From Streptomyces himalayensis subsp. himalayensis (GTDB lineage Bacteria; Actinomycetota; Actinomycetes; Streptomycetales; Streptomycetaceae), in contig NZ_JACEHE010000010.1 in assembly GCF_013778455.1 (NCBI RefSeq), forward strand, positions 1 through 64,000: a DNA stretch of 64,000 nucleotides. Reading direction: 5' to 3'. Each line of letters opens with the position of its first letter. Within the stretch, counting starts at the first letter, position 1. The notes beneath the pieces were generated by a model, which was not told the DNA's origin, did not search any database, and saw nothing but the letters and a program-made list of their open reading frames with translations. Shown here piece after piece: positions 1 through 9,115 of this stretch. The position numbers and the translations under genes are program-made.

Positions 1-1418
1 GCCTCGACACGGGTGTGGTGTTCGGCGGCAAGCTCACCGCTCTGCGCTGGCCGGAGCGGGAGCTCGTCGACGTACCGGCCGAGCAGGTCTGGTACGAGCC
101 GGCCAGGCCGCTTGCCACCGAGGCGCCCGGCGGGCACGAGGGGCGGCCGCTGGACCTTGCCGATGTGCACGGCCGCCGGGTCGTGGAGACCCGGCACGCC
201 GGCCGCGTCTCGGTGCGTGAGGAGAACGCGGCCGCGGCGCTGGAGGTCATGAGCCGGTTCGCCGTCGACCCGAGGCTGATGCCGTACCTGCCGCCGACGA
301 TGGCGCCGACCGCGACCTCGCGTATCGAGGGCTACCTGGAGCATCCTGCGGAGGCTTTCGCGCAGTACGCGGCCGACGGGGTCGCGCGGGTCGTGTGCGA
401 GGAGAAGCACATGGGCTCGCGTGCGGTGGCGCTGGTGTGCCGGGATGCGGACGTGGCGCGCGAGCGCTTCGGTGCGACGGCCACTACGGGTGCCACCACC
501 GGCGATGCAGTCGTGACCGGCTCCCTCTACACCCGTACCGGCCGTCCGTTCTTCGACGATGTGACCGTCACCGAGGAGGTCCTCGGACGGCTGCGCACCG
601 CCGTGACCCAGGCCGGGCTGTGGGAGGAACTGGAGACGGACTGGCTGCTGCTCGACGCGGAGTTGATGCCCTGGTCGCTCAAGGCGTCCGGGCTGCTGCG
701 TACGCAGTACGCGGCCGTGGGCGCCGCCTCCGGCGCCGTCTTCCCCGACGCGATCGCCGTCCTGGAGGCGGCCGCGGCGCGCGGGGCCGAGGTGGGCGAT
801 CTGCTCGCCAGGCAGCGGGAACGGGCCGCGGACGCCGCCGCGTTCACGGACGCGTACCGGCGTTACTGCTGGACGACCGACGGTCTGGACGGGGTGCGTC
901 TGGCGCCGTTCCAAGTCCTCGCTGTCCAGGGCCGGAGCCTCGCCGCGCTGCCGCACGACGGGCAGTTGGCGCTGATCGACCGCATGGTCGAGCACGACGT
1001 CAGCGGCCTGCTCCAGACCACCCGCAGGCTGTTCGTGGACACCGGCGACCCGGCGTCCGTGCAGGCGGGCGTCGACTGGTGGCTGGAGATGACCGGCCGC
1101 GGCGGGGAGGGCATGGTCGTGAAGCCGGTCGAGGCGGTGGCTCGCGACGGGCAGGGCCGGTTGGTGCAGCCGGGCATCAAGTGCCGCGGCCGCGAGTACC
1201 TGCGGATCATCTACGGTCCCGAGTACACGCGCCCGGACAACCTGGAGCGGCTCCGCGGCCGCTTCCTCGGCCACAAGCGCTCGCTCGCGCTGCGCGAGTT
1301 CGCCCTCGGTCTCGAGGCACTGGACCGCCTCGCGGCGGGCGAGCCGCTGTGGCGGGTCCATGAGGCGGTGTTCGCGGTGCTGGCACTGGAGTCGGAGCCG
1401 GTGGACCCTCGGCTCTGA
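1..1418 (+). CDS. Polynucleotide kinase-phosphatase-ligase (bacterial Pnkp), 3' part
   Basis: This is the C-terminal 471 residues of a bacterial Pnkp-type RNA-repair enzyme; the 5' end lies before the window and the first complete codon is at base 3. The visible protein opens with the end of the metallophosphoesterase domain (DTGVVFGGKLTAL). It continues into a nucleotidyltransferase (ligase/adenylyltransferase) domain: motif I is EEKHMGSRAV with the adenylated Lys codon at 405-407, motif IV is GEGMVVKP, and motif V is IKCRGREYL. In characterised homologues Pnkp heals and seals cleaved RNA with the methyltransferase Hen1, which is not in the window. The N-terminal kinase domain should lie upstream. 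The stop codon falls inside a 22-bp tandem repeat. The link to the conflict module downstream is positional only. Confidence 0.88.
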   Translation, partial: LDTGVVFGGKLTALRWPERELVDVPAEQVWYEPARPLATEAPGGHEGRPLDLADVHGRRVVETRHAGRVSVREENAAAALEVMSRFAVDPRLMPYLPPTMAPTATSRIEGYLEHPAEAFAQYAADGVARVVCEEKHMGSRAVALVCRDADVARERFGATATTGATTGDAVVTGSLYTRTGRPFFDDVTVTEEVLGRLRTAVTQAGLWEELETDWLLLDAELMPWSLKASGLLRTQYAAVGAASGAVFPDAIAVLEAAAARGAEVGDLLARQRERAADAAAFTDAYRRYCWTTDGLDGVRLAPFQVLAVQGRSLAALPHDGQLALIDRMVEHDVSGLLQTTRRLFVDTGDPASVQAGVDWWLEMTGRGGEGMVVKPVEAVARDGQGRLVQPGIKCRGREYLRIIYGPEYTRPDNLERLRGRFLGHKRSLALREFALGLEALDRLAAGEPLWRVHEAVFAVLALESEPVDPRL

Positions 1419-1521
1419 GCGGGTGGCACCTCGGCTCGGAGCCGTTGGACGCCCGGCTCTGAGCCGGTGGCCACTCGACTCTGAGCCGTCGGACGCCCGG
1501 CTTCGAGCCGGTGGATCCACG
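1390..1521 (+). repeat. Six-copy 22-bp degenerate tandem repeat
   Basis: Six consecutive 22-bp units (1390-1411, 1412-1433, 1434-1455, 1456-1477, 1478-1499, 1500-1521) follow the pattern GCTCTGAGCCGGTGGNCNCTCG. The register is exact and only bases differ. The array begins in the last codons of pnkp and runs about 100 bp past its stop. Since 22 is not a multiple of 3, it is not a protein repeat. Confidence 0.85.
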
Positions 1522-1648
1522 CCTGTCGTGGCCGGTCCCGCCCCTGCCGTCCCGCTTGTCGCATCAACCTCGCCTGGTTAACCGTGAGTTGGCGTGCTAA
1601 CTTCGCTGGGCGGTACAGACAGGCGTACCGACTCATGGGGGACGGTCG

Positions 1649-3439
1649 GTGGAGGCAGGAGCGGGACGCGGTGGGCCCGGGGGCGATGCCAGGCGTGCGT
1701 CCGAGCGTGCGCTCGTGAACCTGCTGACGGACGCCCTGTGCCGGCTCGGCTGCACCGAGGACGCCCAGAGCCGCCTGGAACTGGCCCAGTCACTCGGGCA
1801 GGACCTCGGCCGCCCGATAGACCTGCAGGGCAGAAAACAGCGCCCGGACGTGGTCGCCCTGGTGCGTACGGCGCTGAGCGTCCCGGACGGTGAGCTCGTG
1901 TTGGCGGACGTCGTCCACGCCTACGAGGGTCCGGACGCCGCCGCCGAACTGCACCGGCTCATCGCCACGGCGGCCCAGCAGCCACCTGCGGTGAGCCTCC
2001 AGCAGGGGCCGCTCAGCGGGTACGACATCCGCACCGCTCAGGGCCTGCTGGAGGCCGCCGAGGACGTCCTGCCCGCCGACCGGCTGCGCAACGACCTCGC
2101 CGCCGACGTCGTGTGCGAGGTGCCTCTCCACCGCACTCCCACGCAGTTACTGCGCTACCTGGCGGAGTTCATGGTCGAACCGGACGGTCTGCCGCCGGCC
2201 GTCCTGCTCCTCGACCACGCCGCCGAGCACGCAGCCGGCACCGAGCATGCCGCGCCCCTCACCGGCTGGGCAGACTCCTGGGCACAGCACGCCGGCCTGA
2301 CCCACGTCCTCGAGCAGCGGCGCCTCGGACGGGCCACCGCGGTCCTCGACCCGGAGATCCCGCGCTGCCTGATCGTCGCCGTGGACCCCGCCCGGGACAC
2401 CTCCGAAGACATCGTCGTACGGTCCTGGTTCAACACGGGGCCGGGCCGCTGGGACCCGCAGCCCGCCGAGCCCGAGCACACCACCCTCGACGGACTCGCC
2501 CCCGCACTCGAACGGGCCCTGCGGCGCGCCTCGCGCCTGTGGGCGGACCAGCGCACCGACGGCGCCGCCGAACGTCCCGACCCCGAGCACCCCGCGGCGT
2601 ACGTCGAGTTCATGCTCCCGTACGAACTGCTCAACCACGACATGGCCGGACTGAGGCTCCGTTTCGGGGACGGTGCGGCCATGTCGCTCGCGCTGAAATA
2701 CGCAGTGCATCTACGCAGCCTGGACCGCATGCGCACGGACGACCCGGTCGTCATGGCAGCCTGGCGCGAGCGATGGCGCACACTGCGCCGGGACGGCGTG
2801 AAGGTCCACAGCTGGCTCGGGCCCGACCCCGGTGACCTGGCCAAATGGCAGACCGCACTCGCGGGCGAGCCCGGCTGCACAGCGGTCGTCCTCGATGCGC
2901 CCGGCGACGAGTCGGCCCTCACGGCGCTCAAGGCGGCGCTCGCGGAGGGCATCGGCCTCGCGGTCTGGGACCGCAGGGGGGTTTTCGCGCACGAGCGCAG
3001 GGAAGTGGTCAGTGCCGTGTTCGCCTCGGTCTCGACGTCCACCCAGATCCCCCTGGCGATCCAGCGGCTGAGGCGCCGGGCCGAGCACGACGTGGCGGGC
3101 CCGCTGCTCCTGGGCAAGCACATCGCCTTCTTCTGGGACGATCCGACGCGCCTCGTGGACGTCGACGTCCACGAGGGAGCCGGCCTGATCCGGCACGGCG
3201 CGTCCGGCACGGCCGTTGACGCGCTCGTCGGCGCGGAGGCCGACGTATACGGCGATACCGTCGACGAGACCCTCGGCGGGCCGACCGGGCAGAGCACCGG
3301 CTTCGGCGCCCGCGACAGCCGCGACCTCCACGAGACCAGCACCGCCGGCTCCGTCAACGGCTCCGGCGCTGTCCACCCCGATCGCGCGGCCGACCCCGGC
3401 GGAGAACCGCGCACCGACAGTGAGGAGGCACGGCCATGA
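1649..3439 (+). CDS. VMAP (vWA-MoxR associated protein) with N-terminal effector-associated domain
   Basis: A 596-residue protein. Residues about 17-100 look like an effector-associated domain of the EAD2 kind (RPDVVALVRTAL core). The rest resembles the VMAP architecture: a middle region, then a C-terminal domain with FMLPYELLN, a RSLDR stretch and GKHIAFFWDDPTRLVD near residue 500. The last about 75 residues are low complexity. VMAPs are predicted adaptors linking a vWA/MoxR pair to effectors in actinobacterial NTP-dependent conflict systems (Kaur and Aravind group). The start is the GTG at 1649, preceded by GGGGGA. The stop overlaps the ATG of the MoxR gene (ATGA), so the two are co-translated. 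The assignment comes from remembered motifs, not a search. Confidence 0.72.
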   Translation: MEAGAGRGGPGGDARRASERALVNLLTDALCRLGCTEDAQSRLELAQSLGQDLGRPIDLQGRKQRPDVVALVRTALSVPDGELVLADVVHAYEGPDAAAELHRLIATAAQQPPAVSLQQGPLSGYDIRTAQGLLEAAEDVLPADRLRNDLAADVVCEVPLHRTPTQLLRYLAEFMVEPDGLPPAVLLLDHAAEHAAGTEHAAPLTGWADSWAQHAGLTHVLEQRRLGRATAVLDPEIPRCLIVAVDPARDTSEDIVVRSWFNTGPGRWDPQPAEPEHTTLDGLAPALERALRRASRLWADQRTDGAAERPDPEHPAAYVEFMLPYELLNHDMAGLRLRFGDGAAMSLALKYAVHLRSLDRMRTDDPVVMAAWRERWRTLRRDGVKVHSWLGPDPGDLAKWQTALAGEPGCTAVVLDAPGDESALTALKAALAEGIGLAVWDRRGVFAHERREVVSAVFASVSTSTQIPLAIQRLRRRAEHDVAGPLLLGKHIAFFWDDPTRLVDVDVHEGAGLIRHGASGTAVDALVGAEADVYGDTVDETLGGPTGQSTGFGARDSRDLHETSTAGSVNGSGAVHPDRAADPGGEPRTDSEEARP

Positions 3440-4539
3440 CGGCGCAGGAGGAGCGCGACCCGCACGCCTGGCGGGTGTTCCAAGCCACGGGCGTGCCCCC
3501 GAAGGGGAAGGCGCCGTCCCTGCCGAAGCCACCGGCCTGGCGCCGGTTCGCGGGCGGCCCGGCCCTGCCCGAACCGCCCGCGGACGAGCCCGCCGAGTTG
3601 CGGCGCCTCGGCCGCGTCGACATCACCCCGCACCTCGACGAGTCCGAGGTCGACACGGTCAACGCGGCCCTCCTGCTGCGCAGGCCGCTGCTCGTCACGG
3701 GCCCGCCCGGAGTCGGCAAGTCGACTCTGGCCTATCTGATCGCCCGTGAACTCGGCCTGGGCCGCGTCCTGTCGTGGAACATCGTCAGCCGCACCTCCTT
3801 GCGCGACGGCCTGTACGCATACGACGCCATCGGCCGCGCCCAGGCCATAGCCGCGTGGCGGGCCGAGTCGCGCGCCGCCGGCCCCGACGACTCCCCGCGC
3901 CCACCTGCGTCGCCCGAGTCCTCACCGGAGCACACCGGCGACCCCGCGGACGCGCAGCACCGACCGCCCACGCTGGGCGACTTCATCACGCTCGGCCCGC
4001 TCGGCACCGCTCTCCTGCCCTACGACCGCCCCCGCGTCCTTCTGGTCGACGAACTCGACAAGAGCGACATCGACCTGCCCAACGACCTCTTGCACGCGCT
4101 CGAGAACGGCAGTTACGAGATCGCGGAGCTGGCCCGCGACGCCGCCGACACGGCGAGCGTCCACACCGACGATCTCGGCGGCCGCGCGGACATCCTGCGG
4201 GGCAGGGTGGAGTGCCGCCAGTTCCCGATCGTGGTGATCACCAGCAACGGCGAGCGTGAGTTTCCGGCCGCGTTCCGCAGGCGATGCCTGCCCCTGGAGA
4301 TGCGTATGCCGGGCAAGGAGCAGCTCCTGGCGATCGTGCGCAGCCACCTCGAGGCCGACGAGGAGCAGGCGGAGCCGCTGGTCGACCAATTCCTGCAGCG
4401 GGTGCAGGGCGGCGGCACGCATTCCCTCGACCAACTACTCAACGCTGTCCAGTTGACCACTATGGGTGGTTTCCAGGCGGACGGTAACGGGCGTAAGCTC
4501 GTGGAGTCGTTGCTCCGCGACCTCGCGAAGGGCCGCTGA
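3436..4539 (+). CDS. MoxR-type AAA+ ATPase
   Basis: A 367-residue AAA+ ATPase of the MoxR class. Walker A is GPPGVGKS at residues 89-96 and Walker B is VLLVDELDKSD. Sensor 1 (ITSNGEREF) is followed by the arginine-rich FRRRCL finger region. A Pro/Ser-rich insertion of about 30 residues separates Walker A from Walker B. MoxR ATPases typically remodel or activate partners together with vWA proteins. Here the gene overlaps the VMAP gene by 4 nt and is followed after 1 nt by the vWA-like/NB-ARC gene, which completes a vWA-MoxR-VMAP trio. The biochemical role is inferred from family and context. Confidence 0.88.
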   Translation: MTAQEERDPHAWRVFQATGVPPKGKAPSLPKPPAWRRFAGGPALPEPPADEPAELRRLGRVDITPHLDESEVDTVNAALLLRRPLLVTGPPGVGKSTLAYLIARELGLGRVLSWNIVSRTSLRDGLYAYDAIGRAQAIAAWRAESRAAGPDDSPRPPASPESSPEHTGDPADAQHRPPTLGDFITLGPLGTALLPYDRPRVLLVDELDKSDIDLPNDLLHALENGSYEIAELARDAADTASVHTDDLGGRADILRGRVECRQFPIVVITSNGEREFPAAFRRRCLPLEMRMPGKEQLLAIVRSHLEADEEQAEPLVDQFLQRVQGGGTHSLDQLLNAVQLTTMGGFQADGNGRKLVESLLRDLAKGR

Positions 4540-4540
4540 A

Positions 4541-7500
4541 TTGAACGGCTTTCCCAGGGAGCGTTCACCCGGTCCAGGCGAGGGCGACACCGGCCGGGCG
4601 GTTCCGTCGGCCCATCCACCCCGCACCCCCGCGGGCCACGCCACGCCCGACGTGCCGGAGTCCTCTCCGCACTGGCAGGAACTCGCCGACGCCGTCTGGC
4701 TAGCCGCGTACTGGGACAGCCGAGGCCACACCCCCGGGAGCGGTGAGGCCGAGGCGCCGCCACCCCTGCCGCCGTCGGAGCCCGGGCCGCCGCCGGGGCC
4801 GATGCCCGACATCCCGTATACGCCGCCGCTCCCCGACACGGGGACCGTGCCGTCTCCGATGCCGGACGCCGACCCCGAAGGCCCGCTGACCCTGCGCCTG
4901 GACCGGCCGCGGCTGCCCATGCCCGATTCCGACCGGCCCGCCCCCGCCCGGCGCACCGCGCTGTTAGCCCGCTCTTTGCACCGAGTCGGCCGCCGGGTGC
5001 CCTCCCGTACCGCGCTGGAACTCGACGAGGTCCTCACCGCCGAGCGGGCTCTCGCCGACGATCTGTGGCTGCCGTACTTCCGGCGCGCCGAGGACACCGC
5101 GTTCGACCTGGTCCTGCTCGTCGACGACGCGCCCACGGTGCGCATCTGGGACGAGGACCTGGCGAGGCTGACCTCCGCGGCGGAGGCCAGCGGGGCCTTC
5201 CGCGACGTCCGCCCCGTCAAGGTGGTCCTGCCCACGGAGGGCGCGCCCTCGCTGCGCTGGGACACCACATCCGGCGCCGACCCCGCCGAACTCCTCGACG
5301 GCAGCGGCACCCGGATCTTCCTCGTGGTCACCGACGGCCTCGCGCACGGCTGGGCGGGGCGGGCCGCCGACGCGCTGCTGACCCGCCTCGGCCGCGCCGG
5401 ACCCACCGCGGTCGTCCATCTGCTGCCACCCCACTTACGGCACCGCTCGTCGCTCTACCCGTACCCGGCGGTCCTGGAGGCGGGCGGTTTCGGCGCACCC
5501 AACCCCGTTCTGCTGCACCGGCCGCCGACCAGCGGACCCGACCCGGTACGTCCCCTGCCGGAGGGCGGGGACGACACCGTGCCCGTGCCGGTGCTCTCGC
5601 TCAAGCCCCAGTCGCTGGCCGCCTGGGCCGACCTGGTGACCGGCGAACGGGGTTTGCGGCACGCCCTGCCCGTCGTACTGGCGGGCGCGCTCACCAAGGG
5701 CTCGCCCGCGCCCGGCCTGAACGCCCCGCGCCACGGCCTGCCCGCCGCCGCCCGCGCCATCGTGCGCCGCTTCCGTACCCTCGCCACTCCCGCGGCGCGC
5801 CGCCTCGCCGCCCATCTGGCCACCGTGCCCATCGACTTCGGTCTCATCGACCAACTCCGCCGGCGCGCCATGCCCGAGACGGGCCCAGCTCATCTCGCGG
5901 AGATCTTCATGGGCGGCCTCATCGACTGGGACGGTGCGGGCGAAGGACGCCCCGACTTCGCCGACGGAGTGCGCGAGGCCCTGCTCGCCACGACGACCCG
6001 CCCTCAACTCGCCCGCATCGTCGGCCTGCTGGGGGAACTGCCTGCGGCCGGCCGAGGCGGGGTGGCGCTGCGGGCCGCGGTGCGCGACCCCGTCGGCCGT
6101 CCGCTGCCCGACCCGTGGGACGACTGGTGGCGCCCCGAGCTCGCCATCATGCGGGCGCTCTCCGGGAACATGTACAGCGAACGGGCCAACCGCATCGAAC
6201 TGCCTCAAACTTTTGAACTCCCGCAAAATGGTATGAATCGACACGATCTTGTTCCTGCCGGGCATTCTCCGGAGTCGTCACCGTCCGTCACGGACGGCGT
6301 TGACCAGGATGAGAACGCCGATAGACCCTCTGGAGAGCTCGTGCCGATTCCGGTCCTCCCCGCCACGTCCGACCCTCAAGCCCCGGAGGCTGAGCCACCC
6401 ATGCACAGCAGCACCACCAGCGCAGGGAACGCCCTTCTGGTGAACGTACCCCTGCGGAACACATCGTTCGTCGGGCGTACGGCGCTGCTGGCCCTGGTGG
6501 AGGAGCAACTGGAGGCCCAGGACGCCGCGGCGGTGCTGCCGCACGCACTGCAGGGCCTGGGCGGTGTCGGCAAGTCGCAGCTCGCCCTCGAGTACGTGTA
6601 CAAGCACCAGCAGCAGTACAAGGTGATCTGCTGGATCCCCGCCGAGCGCGAGAGTCTCATCCTCGGTGCGCTCTCACAGCTCGCCGCCCGTCTCGGCGTC
6701 GTCCCCGCCGACGCGGAGAACCGGGGCGCCCCGGCCGCCAACACCGCTGTGCCCGCGGTCCTGGAAGCACTGCGCACGGGCGTTCCGTACGACAACTGGC
6801 TGCTGGTGTTCGACAACGCGGAGGACATCGACACCGTCCGCGGCTACTTCCCCGCGAACGGGCCGGGCAAGATCATCGTCACCTCGCGCAACCGCGACTG
6901 GGAGCGGGTCGCCACCCCGCTGCCGGTGGACGTCTTCGAGCGCGACGAGTCGATCCAGCTGCTGCAGAAGCGCTCTCCCGATCTGTCCCGCGAGGAGGCC
7001 GGGCAACTGGCCGGGGCGCTCGGCGACCTGCCCCTCGCCGTCGAGCAGGCGGGAGCGTGGCGGGCGGTCACCGGCATGCTCGTCAGCGAGTACCTCGCGC
7101 TCCTCGATCAGCGCAGCCCGGAGATCCTTGAGCTCGACCCCAACCCGGACTATCCGGTCTCCGTCGCCGCCGCCTGGGACATCTCGCTCGGCCGCATCGC
7201 CGAGAACAACCCCGGCGCCCGCAAACTCCTCGACATCTGCGCCTGCATGGCCCCCGAGCCCGTGCCGCTCTCGCTGCTCCGAGGCAGCCGCGGCATCGAC
7301 ATCGCGCCCGACATCAACCCGGTGCTGCGCGAGTCGATCAAGCTCAGCCGGGCCATCCGCGACCTGAGCCAGTTCTCGCTGGTGAAACTGGACCTGCGCA
7401 ACGACACACTGCAGATGCACCGGCTGCTGCAGAACGTGCTGCTGACCAAGCTCGGGGAGGAGGAGCGCCAGACGACCCGTGGCGCCGCTCACCAGCTGCT

Positions 7501-8926
7501 GTCCGCGGCGAAGCCCGGTCAGCCATCCTCGTCCCTGGAATGGCCGGCTTACCTGGCGCTGCTGCCGCACATCCTCACCTCCGAGGCGGTCGCCAGCGAC
7601 GACACCTGGGTACGCGATCTCATCCACGACACGACGTCGTTCCTGTACTACTGGGGCGACCACGAGAACGCGGTCGTCCTCGCCAGGCAGGCGCGCGAGA
7701 CGTGGACTCGGACTTCCGGTGAGGACAACGCGCAGGCCCTGCGGATCTCCAAGCTCCTCGCCTTCTGCCTGCGTGTTCTCGGCCGGGTCGCCGAGTCGAT
7801 TCCGCTCAACGAAGAGGCGCTGGAGATCTCCCGCCGCGCCGGTGTCGACGAGGAGGAGCTCCTCGACTCGATGACCCAGATGTGCGACGCGCTGCGCTAC
7901 CAGGGCGCGTTCACCCAGGCTCGCGACCTCGCCCAGGAGGCGTACGACCGGGCCAGGTCGCAGTTCGGGCCCGAGGACCCGACGACGCTTCAGGCGGCTC
8001 ACGCCCTCGGGGTGGGGCTGCGCCTGTGCGGGCAGTACCGGGAAGCACTCGCCCTCGACCAGGAGACGCACCGTCTGCGCGACCTGCTGTTCGGCCCGAA
8101 CAGCGGCCTCACCTTCAACACCCTCAACGCCGTCGCCCTCGACATGTGCGAGAGCGGCGACTACCCCGGGGCACGGGACCGCCAGGAGGAGACGTACCGC
8201 AGGCAGCGCGAGGCCGTCGGCGAGGGCAACCCCACCGCCATGGCCGCCGCTCGCAACCTCGCCGTGCTCCGGCGCCGCGACGGCGCCGTGACCGAGGCCG
8301 CGAAGCTCTCAGAGGAGACGCTGCGCCGCCTGACGGCACGCTACGGCGACGACCACTCGGCCACCCTCACGGTGGCGATCAACGTAGTCGTCGACCGGCG
8401 CCTGGTCGGAGACCTGCAAGGGTCGCGCTCCTTGGGAGAGGAGACCGTGCGCCGCAACACGCAGCGCCTCGGCCCCGACCACGCGCACACCCTCATCACC
8501 ATGGCCAACCTGGCGGCCACCGGGCGTGCCCTTGGTGATGTGTACACGGCACAGGAACTCGACGACGCGGCCGCGGCGCGCCTCACGGCGACCCTCGGCA
8601 AGCGCCACGTGCTGACCCGGACCGTCGCCATCGGCCAGGCCAACAACCACTACGCCCGCCTGGACTTCGAGCACGCCCACGAGGTCGACGAGGCCAATCT
8701 GCCGCTGCTGACCGAGGCAGTCGGCCCGGACCACCCGCTGACCTTCGCCTGCACCGCCAACCTCGCCCTGGACCTGCGGGGGCTGGGCCGCGGCGAGGAG
8801 GCCGACGAACTGGGCCGGCGCGCCGTGGAGGGCTTCACCCGCGTGGTGCGCAGCGACCATCCCTGGCTGCTGGCGGCCCAGCAGCGCCGGCGCATCGAGT
8901 GCGACCTTGCGCCGATGCCGCTGTAG
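4541..8926 (+). CDS. SAV_2336 (vWA-like)/NB-ARC/TPR protein of the FxSxx-COOH system type
   Basis: A 1461-residue modular protein. The N-terminal about 560 residues match the SAV_2336 N-terminal-type region: a WQELADAVWLAAYW motif, then a vWA-like fold with a degenerate metal site (LLVDDAPT, residues 192-199) and a second strand ending VVTDGLAHGW. A linker leads to VNVPLRNTSFVGR and an NB-ARC STAND NTPase with P-loop GLGGVGKSQ (Lys678). Residues about 1050-1450 are TPR-like helical repeats with alternating EEAL/EET and LGPDHPLTL-type motifs. The start is taken as TTG 4541, 1 nt after the moxR stop, with GAAGGG upstream; earlier in-frame codons lie inside moxR. STAND proteins usually oligomerise on sensing a trigger, so this is the likely sensor or scaffold. 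Confidence 0.8.
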   Translation: MNGFPRERSPGPGEGDTGRAVPSAHPPRTPAGHATPDVPESSPHWQELADAVWLAAYWDSRGHTPGSGEAEAPPPLPPSEPGPPPGPMPDIPYTPPLPDTGTVPSPMPDADPEGPLTLRLDRPRLPMPDSDRPAPARRTALLARSLHRVGRRVPSRTALELDEVLTAERALADDLWLPYFRRAEDTAFDLVLLVDDAPTVRIWDEDLARLTSAAEASGAFRDVRPVKVVLPTEGAPSLRWDTTSGADPAELLDGSGTRIFLVVTDGLAHGWAGRAADALLTRLGRAGPTAVVHLLPPHLRHRSSLYPYPAVLEAGGFGAPNPVLLHRPPTSGPDPVRPLPEGGDDTVPVPVLSLKPQSLAAWADLVTGERGLRHALPVVLAGALTKGSPAPGLNAPRHGLPAAARAIVRRFRTLATPAARRLAAHLATVPIDFGLIDQLRRRAMPETGPAHLAEIFMGGLIDWDGAGEGRPDFADGVREALLATTTRPQLARIVGLLGELPAAGRGGVALRAAVRDPVGRPLPDPWDDWWRPELAIMRALSGNMYSERANRIELPQTFELPQNGMNRHDLVPAGHSPESSPSVTDGVDQDENADRPSGELVPIPVLPATSDPQAPEAEPPMHSSTTSAGNALLVNVPLRNTSFVGRTALLALVEEQLEAQDAAAVLPHALQGLGGVGKSQLALEYVYKHQQQYKVICWIPAERESLILGALSQLAARLGVVPADAENRGAPAANTAVPAVLEALRTGVPYDNWLLVFDNAEDIDTVRGYFPANGPGKIIVTSRNRDWERVATPLPVDVFERDESIQLLQKRSPDLSREEAGQLAGALGDLPLAVEQAGAWRAVTGMLVSEYLALLDQRSPEILELDPNPDYPVSVAAAWDISLGRIAENNPGARKLLDICACMAPEPVPLSLLRGSRGIDIAPDINPVLRESIKLSRAIRDLSQFSLVKLDLRNDTLQMHRLLQNVLLTKLGEEERQTTRGAAHQLLSAAKPGQPSSSLEWPAYLALLPHILTSEAVASDDTWVRDLIHDTTSFLYYWGDHENAVVLARQARETWTRTSGEDNAQALRISKLLAFCLRVLGRVAESIPLNEEALEISRRAGVDEEELLDSMTQMCDALRYQGAFTQARDLAQEAYDRARSQFGPEDPTTLQAAHALGVGLRLCGQYREALALDQETHRLRDLLFGPNSGLTFNTLNAVALDMCESGDYPGARDRQEETYRRQREAVGEGNPTAMAAARNLAVLRRRDGAVTEAAKLSEETLRRLTARYGDDHSATLTVAINVVVDRRLVGDLQGSRSLGEETVRRNTQRLGPDHAHTLITMANLAATGRALGDVYTAQELDDAAAARLTATLGKRHVLTRTVAIGQANNHYARLDFEHAHEVDEANLPLLTEAVGPDHPLTFACTANLALDLRGLGRGEEADELGRRAVEGFTRVVRSDHPWLLAAQQRRRIECDLAPMPL

Positions 8927-8974
8927 AGGCCGCGGTAGAAGGCCCCTGCGAAGACCGCTGCAGAGGGTCCGGTT

Positions 8975-9009
8975 CCCGGGGCGGTGACACCGCGTGTCAT
9001 CGCCCGGGG
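8975..9009 (+). terminator. GC-rich hairpin terminator after the VMAP/MoxR/STAND operon
   Basis: A long imperfect inverted repeat pairs the arm CCCGGGGCGGTGACA (8975-8989) with TGTCATCGCCCGGG (8995-9008), with one bulge and a 5-nt loop. It lies 49 bp after the stop codon of the STAND gene and has no T-tract, as is common in Streptomyces. It separates the two halves of the conflict module into different transcripts. Confidence 0.6.
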
Positions 9010-9041
9010 TGCTATCCAGAACGTCCATGCCACACTGGTGA

Positions 9042-9090
9042 TGTGACGCTGTGACAGTCATGTGACGACCGTGGCATTGCTGCCACGGTC
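9042..9090 (+). promoter_or_regulatory. TGTGAC triplet plus perfect 10-bp hairpin upstream of the hydrolase-caspase operon
   Basis: Three copies of TGTGAC occur at 9042-9047, 9050-9055 and 9061-9066. They are followed by a perfect inverted repeat GACCGTGGCA / TGCCACGGTC (9067-9076 and 9081-9090) around a TTGC loop. The hairpin ends 25 bp before the ATG of the hydrolase gene. It could be a regulator-binding site, a leader-RNA structure, or both. Which it is cannot be read from the sequence. Confidence 0.5.
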
Positions 9091-9115
9091 ACGGCGCCGA
9101 CGGGGGGTTGCGCGT

